A DNA stretch of 7,201 nt, from the NCBI GenBank assembly GCA_017400415.1, contig JAFPTE010000089.1, forward strand, positions 1 to 7,201, read 5' to 3'. Positions 1-6,091 of the stretch are shown in pieces. Position numbers and translations under genes: made by a program. This DNA comes from Oscillospiraceae bacterium (lineage in GTDB: Bacteria > Bacillota > Clostridia > Oscillospirales > Oscillospiraceae). The notes under the pieces are model-generated. The model was not told where the DNA came from. It ran no database searches and was given only the letters and a program-made list of their open reading frames with translations. Position 1 is the stretch's first letter; every line of letters begins with the position of its first letter.

Positions 1-212
1 AGCCCGGTGAGCAGCCTGGTGAGCAGCCCGGCGAGCAGCCCGGTGAGCAGCCCGGTGAGCAGCCCGGAGAACAGCCCGGCGAACAGCCCGGTGAACAGCC
101 CGGTGAGAATCCCGGTGAGAATCCCGGTGAGGACCCCGGTGAGGACCCCGGCGATGACCCCGGCGATGACCCCGGCGATGACGATGACTGGATCATCGTA
201 ATAAACTGGTAA
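1..212 (+). CDS. C-terminal end of a protein with a (Pro-Gly-Glu-x)n repeat tail (5' partial)
   Basis: The reading frame with codons beginning at position 3 is open from the window edge to a TAA at 210-212. The two bases before it (ag) fit the end of a CAG Gln codon, so the repeat continues upstream. The visible 69 residues are fifteen tetrapeptides (eight PGEQ, two PGEN, two PGED, three PGDD) followed by DDWIIVINW. I chose this frame because repeat-to-repeat changes fall at third positions and are synonymous (GGT/GGC/GGA, GAG/GAA, CCC/CCT). The competing open frame, reading SSPV-like units, would make the same changes non-synonymous, and the third frame has a TGA in most of the early repeats. 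No sortase motif or membrane anchor is visible. Such acidic, Pro/Gly-rich tails are common as extended linkers in secreted or surface proteins, but the function of this protein cannot be read from its tail. Confidence 0.75.
   Translation, partial: PGEQPGEQPGEQPGEQPGEQPGEQPGEQPGEQPGENPGENPGEDPGEDPGDDPGDDPGDDDDWIIVINW
3..182 (+). repeat. 15-copy tandem repeat of a 12-bp unit (PGxx coding)
   Basis: Fifteen uninterrupted 12-base units of the form CCC-GGN-GAN-NNN are seen. The first eight encode PGEQ, then come PGEN twice, PGED twice and PGDD three times. The early units are nearly identical to each other while the last ones have diverged in codon 4 and then codon 3. This is the pattern expected when slippage homogenises one end of an array faster than the other. 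Copy number is likely to vary between strains because the 12-bp period is a whole number of codons. Confidence 0.93.
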
Positions 213-221
213 ATTAACAGA

Positions 222-256
222 CGGCGGGAACGTTTTGATCGCTCCCGCCGCATTTT
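222..256 (+). terminator. Probable intrinsic terminator of the PGxx-repeat gene
   Basis: An 8-bp perfect GC-rich stem (CGGCGGGA at 222-229 with TCCCGCCG at 243-250) lies ten bases after the TAA. Two more C-G pairs (231-232 with 240-241) are possible inside the loop after one mismatch. It is followed by CATTTTG, a short T-run. The position directly after a stop codon and before the ribosome binding site of the next gene fits a terminator. The T-run is modest, so termination may be partial. Confidence 0.65.
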
Positions 257-272
257 GTATAACGGAGAAATT

Positions 273-1091
273 ATGAAAAAAGCAGTATTTGTTGACCTGG
301 ACGGCACCCTTCTTACCACCGACAAGCGCCTTTCGCCCCGGAATCGCCGGGCTCTTGAGCGGGCCCACAGCCTGGGCTTTGAGATAATCCCCGCCACGGG
401 CCGCCTCTGGGAGGGAATACCGGAGGAGATCAGGGCCCTGCCCTTTGTGCGCTTCGCCGTTACCGTGAACGGAGCGGAGGTGTACGACGCCGAGGCCCGG
501 CGGCCCCTTGTGCGGCGGGAGCTTTCCGCAGACCGGGCAGTGGAGATACTCCGCATCCTCCGGGGGTATGACGGGGTGTTCAACTGCTACGCCGGCGGCT
601 GGGGCTACATGGAGCGGCAGATGTTCGAGGCGGCGCCGGACTACGTTCTGGAGCCCGCCTTCCTGGCCATAATCCGGAAGCTGTGCATCCCCGTGGGGAA
701 TCTGGAGGCCTATATCCGGTGTCAGTTTGCTGCCGTCCAGAAGCTGCAGATCTTCTTTAACGACCTGGAGCTCAACGGCGCAGCCTACCGGCAGCTCCGG
801 AGCCTTCTGCCGGATACCAGCGTGTCCAGCTCCATCCGGGGCAACCTGGAGATAACCCACGCCCTGGCCAACAAGGGGGAGGGGGCCCGGTTCCTCTGCG
901 GGCACCTGGGCATTGACCGGGAGAACGTCATCGCCTTCGGAGACGGCTCCAACGATGCAAGCCTTCTCCGTTGGGCCGGCACCTCCGTGGCTATGAAAAA
1001 CGCCGCCCCGGAGGCCCGTCAGGCGGCAGGAAAAACCACCCTTTCCAACGATGAGGACGGGGTTGCGGAGTACCTGGAAAAATTTTTTTGA
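273..1091 (+). CDS. Cof-type HAD-superfamily phosphatase (HAD-IIB)
   Basis: A 272-residue soluble hydrolase of the Cof/YbiV-like HAD family, expected to dephosphorylate small phosphorylated metabolites (sugar phosphates, nucleotides or cofactors such as FMN or PLP) in the cytoplasm; the substrate cannot be told from sequence. All four HAD motifs are present: motif I DLDGTLL with the nucleophile Asp8 and Asp10, motif II Thr42 in ATGR, motif III Lys201 in NKGEG, and motif IV GDGSND at 223-228 with metal-binding acidic residues. The segment between about 80 and 195 is the C2B-type cap that sets substrate choice. Length is normal for the family. The start is ATG 273 because GGAG at 264-267 sits five bases before it; an in-frame TTG at 255 has no such site. 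It stands alone between a terminator and the convergent murC. No clear GC-rich terminator follows; the gene ends in an AT-rich run. Confidence 0.9.
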   Translation: MKKAVFVDLDGTLLTTDKRLSPRNRRALERAHSLGFEIIPATGRLWEGIPEEIRALPFVRFAVTVNGAEVYDAEARRPLVRRELSADRAVEILRILRGYDGVFNCYAGGWGYMERQMFEAAPDYVLEPAFLAIIRKLCIPVGNLEAYIRCQFAAVQKLQIFFNDLELNGAAYRQLRSLLPDTSVSSSIRGNLEITHALANKGEGARFLCGHLGIDRENVIAFGDGSNDASLLRWAGTSVAMKNAAPEARQAAGKTTLSNDEDGVAEYLEKFF

Positions 1092-1143
1092 AAAATTTTG
1101 AAAAAAGGTGTAACAATTGGGGAGTTTGACTGTCTTATATATA

Positions 1144-1166
1144 TGGAGGGCTTCTTTCCCCCTCCA
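1144..1166. other. Short inverted repeat in the convergent HAD-murC gap
   Basis: TGGAGGG at 1144-1150 pairs perfectly with CCCTCCA at 1160-1166 around a nine-base loop. No T-run follows on the + strand, so it is not a textbook terminator for the HAD gene, but it is the only GC-rich hairpin near that gene's end before the murC hairpin. On the minus strand it is followed by an AT-rich ATATATA stretch. Its role is uncertain. Confidence 0.35.
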
Positions 1167-1182
1167 GGTTACCTCCCCCCAC

Positions 1183-1217
1183 AAAGAGGCCCCTCTGCAA
1201 TTTCGCAGAGGGGTCTC
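1183..1217 (-). terminator. murC: Intrinsic terminator of murC
   Basis: A 13-bp stem (1186-1198 with 1205-1217, one G-T wobble at 1189/1214) has a six-base loop and starts 12 bases beyond the murC stop codon. Read on the minus strand it ends in CTC followed by TTTGT, a short T-run. On the plus strand it is followed by GAAATTATTATT, which is only weakly U-rich, so its main orientation is murC, with possible weaker bidirectional action for the convergent HAD gene. Confidence 0.75.
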
Positions 1218-1228
1218 GAAATTATTAT

Positions 1229-2608
1229 TCAGATGTTTTCCGCAATGGCCTCGCCAACGGTGTAGATGTCGCCGGCGCCTACGGTCAGGATGATGTCCCC
1301 GGGCCGGGCCTCCTCCCGGAGAGCCTTTTCCAGCTGGGTGAAGGTGGGGCAGAAGACTGCGCCGGGAATCTGGGCGGCCAGGTCTGCCGAGGATATGCCC
1401 ACGGTGTTCTGCTCCCGGGCGGCGTAAATCTCCGCCAGGTAGACCTTGTCGCAGCGGCGGAGCTCCGAAACGAAGTCGCCGAACAGGAGCTTGGTGCGGG
1501 AGTAGGTGTGGGGCTGGAAGGCCACGATGACCCGCTTCCGGCCCAGAGCCAGCACGGCGTCGATAAGGGCGTGGAGCTCGCTGGGGTGGTGGGCGTAGTC
1601 GTCGTAGACGTCGGCCCCACGGCAGGTGCCCTTGTACTGGAACCGGCGCTCCGCTCCCCCGAAGGAGGAGAGCCCCCGGCTGACGGTGTCGCCGTCCACC
1701 CCCAGCACCATGCAGGAGGCGGCGGCCGCCAGGGCGTTCTTAACGTTGTGAAGTCCGGGCACCCGCAGGGAGATGCGGCAGAATTTTTCGCTGCCCCGGA
1801 TAATGTCGAAGCCGTAGCCGGCGCCCTCCATGACGATGTTGGCGGCGTGGACGTAATTGGCGTCCTCCAGGCCGAAGGAGAGGGTCTTCCGGTCGATGCC
1901 CTTCAGGGCGGAGACGGTGTTCTCGTCGTCCCCGTTGTAGATCACTATGCCCGTGTCCCTGGGCACACGCTCCGCAAAGCGGCGGAAGGAGGTCTTGATG
2001 GCCTCCAGATTCTTGAAGTAATCCAGGTGGTCGTTATCCACGTCCAGCACAACGGCGATGGTGGGGAAGAAGGACAGGAAGCTGTCATAGTATTCGCAGG
2101 ACTCCAGAATGATGGTGTCCCCGGCGCCAACCCTGTGTCCGGCGTGGATAAGGGGCAGGGTGCCGCCTATCATGACCGTGGGGTCCGCCCCGGCGGCCAT
2201 CATGATGTGGGTGCACATGCTGGTGGTGGTGGTCTTCCCGTGGGTGCCGGAGATGCACAGGGCGTTCTTGTAGTGGCGCATGATGACGCCCCAGGCCTCC
2301 GCCCGCTCAAACACCGGAATTCCCTTTTCCCGGGCGCAGGCTATCTCCGGGTTATCGTCCCGGGCGGCGGCGGTGCGGATGACGAAGTCCGCCCCCAGAA
2401 CGTTTTCGGCCCTGTGGCCGATGTATACGGTTACTCCCATGCCCCGGAGCTCCCTTATAACGGAGCTCTCGTGGATATCGGAGCCGGTAATGGGTATGCG
2501 CTTAGCCAGAACAGAGGCCAGGGGCGACATGGAAACGCCGCCTATGCCCACCAGGTGGGCCCTCTTTCCGGAGAGTATCAGATTTTCAAGCTCAGTGAAC
2601 CTGTCCAT
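1229..2608 (-). CDS. murC: UDP-N-acetylmuramate--L-alanine ligase
   Basis: A cytoplasmic Mur ligase that uses ATP to add L-alanine to UDP-MurNAc, the first step of stem-peptide assembly in peptidoglycan synthesis. At 459 residues it has full family length. The N-terminal UDP-binding Rossmann domain carries GIGGVSMSPLA at 21-31. The central ATPase domain has the P-loop GTHGKTTTT at 121-129, an acidic metal-site motif ESCEYYDSFL at 169-178 and DNDHLDYF at 191-198. The C-terminal domain contains HNVKNALAA at 287-295, YDDYAHHPSE at 335-344 and QPHTYSR at 365-371, the last two being diagnostic for MurC. The start at 2608 is supported by GAGG (plus-strand 2615-2618) six bases upstream. It has its own promoter and a hairpin terminator, so it is probably monocistronic. 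GIGGVSMS and ESCEYYDSFL differ from the common GIGGIGMS and EADESDGSFL forms; I recall this variant from clostridial MurC proteins, so it seems lineage-typical. Confidence 0.96.
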   Translation of the reverse strand: MDRFTELENLILSGKRAHLVGIGGVSMSPLASVLAKRIPITGSDIHESSVIRELRGMGVTVYIGHRAENVLGADFVIRTAAARDDNPEIACAREKGIPVFERAEAWGVIMRHYKNALCISGTHGKTTTTSMCTHIMMAAGADPTVMIGGTLPLIHAGHRVGAGDTIILESCEYYDSFLSFFPTIAVVLDVDNDHLDYFKNLEAIKTSFRRFAERVPRDTGIVIYNGDDENTVSALKGIDRKTLSFGLEDANYVHAANIVMEGAGYGFDIIRGSEKFCRISLRVPGLHNVKNALAAAASCMVLGVDGDTVSRGLSSFGGAERRFQYKGTCRGADVYDDYAHHPSELHALIDAVLALGRKRVIVAFQPHTYSRTKLLFGDFVSELRRCDKVYLAEIYAAREQNTVGISSADLAAQIPGAVFCPTFTQLEKALREEARPGDIILTVGAGDIYTVGEAIAENI

Positions 2609-2653
2609 TTGCTGCCTCGTTACTTAGATTAAATGCCATAACACCAAGTAGAC

Positions 2654-2682
2654 ATTATAATACCTGGAAAGCAATATTACAA
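2654..2682 (-). promoter_or_regulatory. murC: Probable sigma-A-type promoter of murC
   Basis: Reading the minus strand, TTGTAA (plus-strand 2677-2682) is followed after exactly 17 bases by a consensus TATAAT (plus-strand 2654-2659). The -35 box matches TTGACA at four of six positions. The predicted start lies near 2647, giving a leader of about 40 bases before the murC ATG at 2608. The surrounding DNA is AT-rich, unlike the flanking genes. Confidence 0.7.
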
Positions 2683-2710
2683 TACCATTTTTATGAGTGT
2701 TTTAAGCAAA

Positions 2711-2733
2711 TTATTCCCGGAATTATCCCGGAA
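2711..2733. repeat. Two-copy direct repeat upstream of the murC promoter
   Basis: TTATTCCCGGAA at 2711-2722 is followed without a gap by TTATCCCGGAA at 2723-2733; the copies differ only by one extra T. Each copy contains the near-palindrome TTCCCGGAA or part of it. The pair lies about 30 bases upstream of the murC -35 box, in the gap between the DUF2461 gene and murC. It could be an operator or a chance duplication; nothing else supports a function. Confidence 0.4.
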
Positions 2734-2765
2734 GAGGTGGATAGAATGCCGATTGTTCCCAAAAA

Positions 2766-3434
2766 TCAGTATTCCCAGAGCACGGCGCTGTCCCGGAAAA
2801 GGCGGTAGATCGGGGCCACGGCCTTAAAGTCCCGCCGGACCCTGTCCGCCAGCTTCGGGCTGAAAAGGCCCTCCACGGTCTCCCTGTTCTCCAGGAAGAT
2901 GGTCCGCTGCTCCAGCCACCGGCGCTGAGAGTCCGGGTACTGGGTGTAGGGGCTCTTTTTGTACTTCTCCCCGGCGATAAGAAGGTGCTTCTGCCGGCAG
3001 TAGGCCTCCTCGGCGGCCTTGTATAAGTCGTCCTCCTCCAGAACGTGCTGCCTTATTGCCTTCATGGTGGCGGTGGAGGTATAGTACCAGCCGCAGCCCC
3101 ACTGGCAGCCGGAGGGAGACAGGGCAAACCAGTAGGAGGGCCAGCCCCGGTATTTCTCCCGGATGAAGTCAAACCATATGTACTCCCGGAAGATGCTCTT
3201 TTCCCCGGCCATGCGGGTATCCCGCCAAAGCCGGGCGATGCTCTTGCCGGGCTTGGGGATGCAGATGAACTCCGGGTCTATTTTCAGCATGGCGGGGGTC
3301 AGAGCCTCAAAAAGCTCCGCCATGGGCTCAACGATGTTTTCCTCATATTCGTCCCTGTGCTCCTTGAACCACTCCCGGCTGTCCATGAGCCGGTTTTCCA
3401 GAAGAAAGGACATGCTGCGCTCGGTAAAGGGCAT
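2766..3434 (-). CDS. DUF2461 family protein, function unknown
   Basis: A 222-residue soluble protein matching the DUF2461 (TIGR02453-type) family pattern. The opening SFLLENRLMDSREWFKEHR (8-26) and EYEENIVEPM (29-38) fit the family's 'L..N....WF..HR..YE..V..P' start. A central RLWRDTRMAGEKSIFRE at 68-84 matches the conserved RDTRF..DKSPYK region, and GCGWYY at 113-118 with the following MKAIRQ matches the G.G.Y...M..IR region. No signal peptide or membrane segment is visible. Family function is not established to my knowledge. The start is supported by AGAGG (plus-strand 3442-3446) seven bases before the ATG. It lies upstream of murC on the same strand with a gap of more than 150 bases and is divergent from mutS2. 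No clear terminator follows it, so some read-through into murC is possible. Confidence 0.85.
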   Translation of the reverse strand: MPFTERSMSFLLENRLMDSREWFKEHRDEYEENIVEPMAELFEALTPAMLKIDPEFICIPKPGKSIARLWRDTRMAGEKSIFREYIWFDFIREKYRGWPSYWFALSPSGCQWGCGWYYTSTATMKAIRQHVLEEDDLYKAAEEAYCRQKHLLIAGEKYKKSPYTQYPDSQRRWLEQRTIFLENRETVEGLFSPKLADRVRRDFKAVAPIYRLFRDSAVLWEY

Positions 3435-3463
3435 AATCTTACCTCTTTTTTGTATTTCGGCCT

Positions 3464-3492
3464 ATTTTACCACATTTATGCCCCCGGCGCAA
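3464..3492 (-). promoter_or_regulatory. Probable promoter of the DUF2461 gene
   Basis: On the minus strand TTGCGC (plus-strand 3487-3492) is followed after 17 bases by TAAAAT (plus-strand 3464-3469). The -10 box matches the consensus at five of six positions and has an extended TGG directly before it, which would compensate for the weak -35 box (three of six). The predicted start is near 3457, about 23 bases before the ATG. Confidence 0.55.
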
Positions 3493-3493
3493 C

Positions 3494-3522
3494 TTGAAAA
3501 ATCCGGCCGCATATATTACAAT
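3494..3522 (+). promoter_or_regulatory. mutS2: Probable sigma-A-type promoter of mutS2
   Basis: TTGAAA at 3494-3499 and TACAAT at 3517-3522 are separated by 17 bases and match the consensus boxes at five of six and five of six positions. The predicted start near 3529 leaves a leader of about 26 bases. The -35 box is one base from the -35 box of the divergent DUF2461 promoter, so polymerase binding at the two promoters should be mutually exclusive or coordinated. Confidence 0.7.
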
Positions 3523-3554
3523 AGGGGGCAGACTAAGCCCAGTGAGGTGCGCCT

Positions 3555-5936
3555 ATGACACTGTTTGAAAAATCAATGAATATACTGGAGCTGCCGGCAG
3601 TGCTGGAAATGCTCCGCCGGGAGTGCGTCAGCGACGGGGCAAAGGCCGCCGCCCTGGCCCTCCGTCCCTCCACGGAAAGGGCGGAGGTGGAGAAGCTTCT
3701 GGACCAGACCGATGAGGCCCGGCGCATGATGGTGCTCCACGGCTCCCCCTCCTTCTCCGGCGTCAGCGATATTGAGGAGAGCCTGAAGCGGGCCAACGCC
3801 GGGGGCATGCTGAACACCCGGGAGCTTATGGCCGTGGCCTCCGTGCTGCGCTCCGCCCGGGAGGTCCTGGCCTACGCCTCCGGGGACGAGGCGGGAGGCG
3901 GCGCCATCGGCTGGCTGTTCTCCGCCCTCCGGGCCAACAAGTACCTGGAGGAGAAGATAACGAACTCCATCATCGGCGAGGACGAGATCGCCGACTCTGC
4001 CAGCTCCGAGCTGGCGGATATCCGCCGGAAAATGCGGGTGGCCGGTGACCGGGTCCGCCAGGCCCTCCAGAAGATAATAACCTCTCCCAGCTACCAGAAG
4101 GCCCTGCAGGAGCCCATAATCACCGTGAAAAACGGCCGCTACGTGGTGCCCGTGAAGGCGGAGCACAAGGCCTCCGTTCCGGGCCTCACCCACGACGTGA
4201 GCTCCTCCGGCGCCACCCTTTTCATCGAGCCCATGAGCGCCGTGAAGGCCAATAACGAGATCCGGGAGCTGCTCAGCAAGGAACAGCGGGAGATCGAGCG
4301 CATACTCCGTGAGCTCTCCGCCGAGACCGGCGATTTTTCCGAGGATATAGGCAGGAATGCCTCCGTTCTGCGCCAGCTGGACCTTATCTTCGCCAAGGCG
4401 AAGCTCAGCTACCAGCTGGACGGCACCAGGGCCGCCATCAGTGAGAAGGGCCAGCTGGACCTGCACCGGGCCCGGCACCCCCTCATATCCAGGGATACGG
4501 TGGTGCCCATCGATATCTGCCTGGGCGGCGGCTATGACACCCTTGTCATAACGGGCCCCAACACCGGCGGCAAGACCGTGAGCCTCAAGACCCTGGGCCT
4601 TCTGTGCCTCATGACCCAGTGCGGCCTCCATATCCCCGCCCGGGACGGCAGCACCGTCCCCGTCTTCGGCAAGATACTGGCGGATATCGGCGACGAACAG
4701 AGCATTGAGCAGTCCCTGTCCACCTTCTCCGCCCACATGACCAATATCGTGGCCATGCTGGACGAGTGCGACGATACCACCCTGGCCCTCTTTGACGAGC
4801 TTGGGGCCGGTACGGACCCGGCGGAGGGAGCCGCCCTGGCCGTGTCCATAATCGAGTACGCCCGGAAGTTCGGAACCCGCATCGCCGCCACCACCCACTA
4901 TGCGGAGCTGAAAATCTTCGCCATGACCACCGCCGGAGTCATGAACGCCTCCTGCGAGTTTGACGTGAAGACACTGAAGCCCACCTACCGCCTTATTCTG
5001 GGGGTCCCCGGCAAGTCCAACGCCTTCGCCATCTCGGAGCGGCTGGGCATACCGGGTGACATAATCCGTGACGCCCAGAGCCGCATGGACTCCGGCGACA
5101 AGAACTTTGAGGAGGCCCTGCGGCACCTGGAGGAGGCCCGGACGGATGCCGAGCGGCTCCGCAGCGAGCTGGACGCCACTCTGGAGACCGCCCGCCGGGA
5201 CGGGGAGGCCGCCCGGAAGCTGCGGCACGAGCTGGAGACCGAGCGGGAGAAGATGACCAAATCCGCCCGCCGGGAGGCCCAGGAGATACTGGACGACGCC
5301 CGGAGGCAGGCGGACAGCGCCTTCAAGGAGATAGAGCGCCTGCGGAAGACCGCCGGAACGGATACGGACTGGCAGCGGCTCAACGAGGCCAAGGCCGCCC
5401 TGCGCCGGGGGCTCAACGAGGCGGAGGAGAAGGTGGGCTTCGTTTCAAATGAGGAGGAGGCCCCCTCGGAAAACCGCCCTGCTGTGAAGGGCGACACGGT
5501 GGAGGTAAGGGCCCTGGGCCTGCGGGCCACGGTCTCCGCCGTGGAGAAGGACGGCACCCTGGCCCTTGTGGCCGGCAATATGCGCATCAGCGCCCGGCAG
5601 GACGAGGTGCGGGTCATAAAGGCGGAGCAGCCGAAGCAGAAGCCGAAGCCCCAGAAGAGCTCCGTTTCCGTGCCCTCCTCCACGGAGGGGGCCCGGTCCG
5701 AGGTAGACCTGCGGGGCATGAGCGCCGACGAGGCCGTAATCACCTGCGAGCGGTTCATCGACACAGCCTCCATGCGGCACATGGAGGAGGTCCGGGTGAT
5801 CCACGGCAAGGGCACCGGGGTCCTGAGAGACGCCATCCGCCAGATGCTCCGCCGCAATAAGGAAGTCAAAACCTTCCGCCCCGGCATTTTCGGGGAGGGC
5901 GAGGACGGCGTGACGATTGTGACGCTGAAACAATAA
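3555..5936 (+). CDS. mutS2: MutS2-family ATPase with C-terminal Smr domain (ribosome rescue / recombination control)
   Basis: A full-length 793-residue MutS2. Unlike mismatch-repair MutS it lacks the N-terminal mismatch-recognition domain. In Bacillus subtilis it acts on collided ribosomes, and in Helicobacter, Thermus and others it has been linked to suppression of homologous recombination. Residues 1-300 form the core/clamp region. The ATPase follows: Walker A GPNTGGKT at 334-341, ABC-type signature STFSAHM at 389-395, Walker B ALFDELGAGTDP at 411-422, and the His of THY at 448. Residues about 515-630 are highly charged and should form a coiled coil. A KOW-like segment spans about 643-690, then a Lys/Pro-rich linker. 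The Smr domain at about 716-792 has VDLRG and HGKGTG (750-755). The start at 3555 has GAGG at 3544-3547 upstream. The last 20 codons and stop are duplicated downstream. No standard terminator follows; the palindromes after the stop may serve. Confidence 0.96.
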   Translation: MTLFEKSMNILELPAVLEMLRRECVSDGAKAAALALRPSTERAEVEKLLDQTDEARRMMVLHGSPSFSGVSDIEESLKRANAGGMLNTRELMAVASVLRSAREVLAYASGDEAGGGAIGWLFSALRANKYLEEKITNSIIGEDEIADSASSELADIRRKMRVAGDRVRQALQKIITSPSYQKALQEPIITVKNGRYVVPVKAEHKASVPGLTHDVSSSGATLFIEPMSAVKANNEIRELLSKEQREIERILRELSAETGDFSEDIGRNASVLRQLDLIFAKAKLSYQLDGTRAAISEKGQLDLHRARHPLISRDTVVPIDICLGGGYDTLVITGPNTGGKTVSLKTLGLLCLMTQCGLHIPARDGSTVPVFGKILADIGDEQSIEQSLSTFSAHMTNIVAMLDECDDTTLALFDELGAGTDPAEGAALAVSIIEYARKFGTRIAATTHYAELKIFAMTTAGVMNASCEFDVKTLKPTYRLILGVPGKSNAFAISERLGIPGDIIRDAQSRMDSGDKNFEEALRHLEEARTDAERLRSELDATLETARRDGEAARKLRHELETEREKMTKSARREAQEILDDARRQADSAFKEIERLRKTAGTDTDWQRLNEAKAALRRGLNEAEEKVGFVSNEEEAPSENRPAVKGDTVEVRALGLRATVSAVEKDGTLALVAGNMRISARQDEVRVIKAEQPKQKPKPQKSSVSVPSSTEGARSEVDLRGMSADEAVITCERFIDTASMRHMEEVRVIHGKGTGVLRDAIRQMLRRNKEVKTFRPGIFGEGEDGVTIVTLKQ

Positions 5937-5937
5937 A
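5872..5937 (+). repeat. mutS2: Direct repeat copy 1: 3' end of mutS2
   Basis: This 66-bp stretch, covering the last 20 codons and stop of mutS2, recurs 220 bases downstream at 6092-6157 with 64 of 66 identities. The two differences (5915 G versus C and 5918 T versus C) are both at third codon positions and keep Thr and Ile. This copy is the one fused to the functional gene. Confidence 0.95.
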
Positions 5938-5945
5938 GCAATAAA

Positions 5946-5974
5946 CGGCGTCAATAGCTTTGCCATTGACGCCG
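5946..5974. repeat. Palindrome A after mutS2
   Basis: CGGCGTCAAT at 5946-5955 is the perfect reverse complement of ATTGACGCCG at 5965-5974. Inside the nine-base loop, GC-TTT-GC can add two pairs after an A/C mismatch. It begins nine bases after the mutS2 stop. There is no T-run, so it may be an RNA 3'-end stabiliser or part of a repeat element and not a simple terminator. Confidence 0.85.
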
Positions 5975-5983
5975 CACCATAAT

Positions 5984-6001
5984 GGCCGGCCGGGGCCGGC
6001 C
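5984..6001. repeat. Palindrome B: twin GGCCGGCC
   Basis: Two GGCCGGCC octamers, each self-complementary, occupy 5984-5991 and 5994-6001 with GG between them. Either octamer, or the pair, can fold back. The composition is extreme (no A or T over 18 bases) compared with the flanks. Confidence 0.8.
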
Positions 6002-6051
6002 CTCGCATCGACCAAAGCCGGCGGCCCCTTGCCGGCTGCGATAAATGCGAG
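6002..6051. repeat. Palindrome C: two-part stem-loop
   Basis: An outer stem CTCGCAT (6002-6008) with ATGCGAG (6045-6051) encloses an inner stem AGCCGGC (6016-6022) with GCCGGCT (6031-6037) and an eight-base loop. An alternative ATCG/CGAT pairing (6007-6010 with 6039-6042) is possible between the stems. The arrangement suggests a folded RNA or DNA element and not a coding region. Confidence 0.7.
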
Positions 6052-6053
6052 CC

Positions 6054-6087
6054 TCAAATCAAAGCCCGAACCTGGGCTTTGATTTGA
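6054..6087. repeat. Palindrome D: 14-bp perfect stem
   Basis: TCAAATCAAAGCCC at 6054-6067 pairs perfectly with GGGCTTTGATTTGA at 6074-6087, with a six-base loop that can close one further G-T wobble. It is the strongest hairpin in the window, lies within five bases of the second copy of the mutS2 end, and has no T-run of its own. With palindromes A to C it fills the whole spacer between the two mutS2-end copies. Confidence 0.9.
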
Positions 6088-6091
6088 ATTG

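Noticed and set aside
7..201. A Ser-Ser-Pro-Val repeat protein in frame 1
   Set aside because: Variation among the 12-bp units is synonymous in the PGxx frame but not in this one, and no ribosome binding site precedes its GTG.
1081..1110. Terminator at the end of the HAD gene based on its A/T runs
   Set aside because: The possible stem is made of A-T pairs only and overlaps the last codons; without a GC stem it is not a credible intrinsic terminator.
1508..2632. A 374-codon open frame on the plus strand inside murC
   Set aside because: Same explanation as for mutS2: murC on the minus strand has every family motif, while the antisense product is Gly/Val/Ala-rich without any domain.
3573..5228. 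A 551-codon open frame on the minus strand inside mutS2
   Set aside because: It is opposite a clear, motif-complete mutS2 and encodes a low-complexity Gly/Val/Leu-rich product with no recognisable domain. The high G+C at third positions of mutS2 keeps the antisense frame free of stops.
5946..6087. CRISPR array or integron attC sites in the palindromic spacer
   Set aside because: The four palindromes differ in sequence, so there is no repeat-spacer periodicity, and neither cas nor integrase genes are present. Nothing matches the attC core pattern convincingly.
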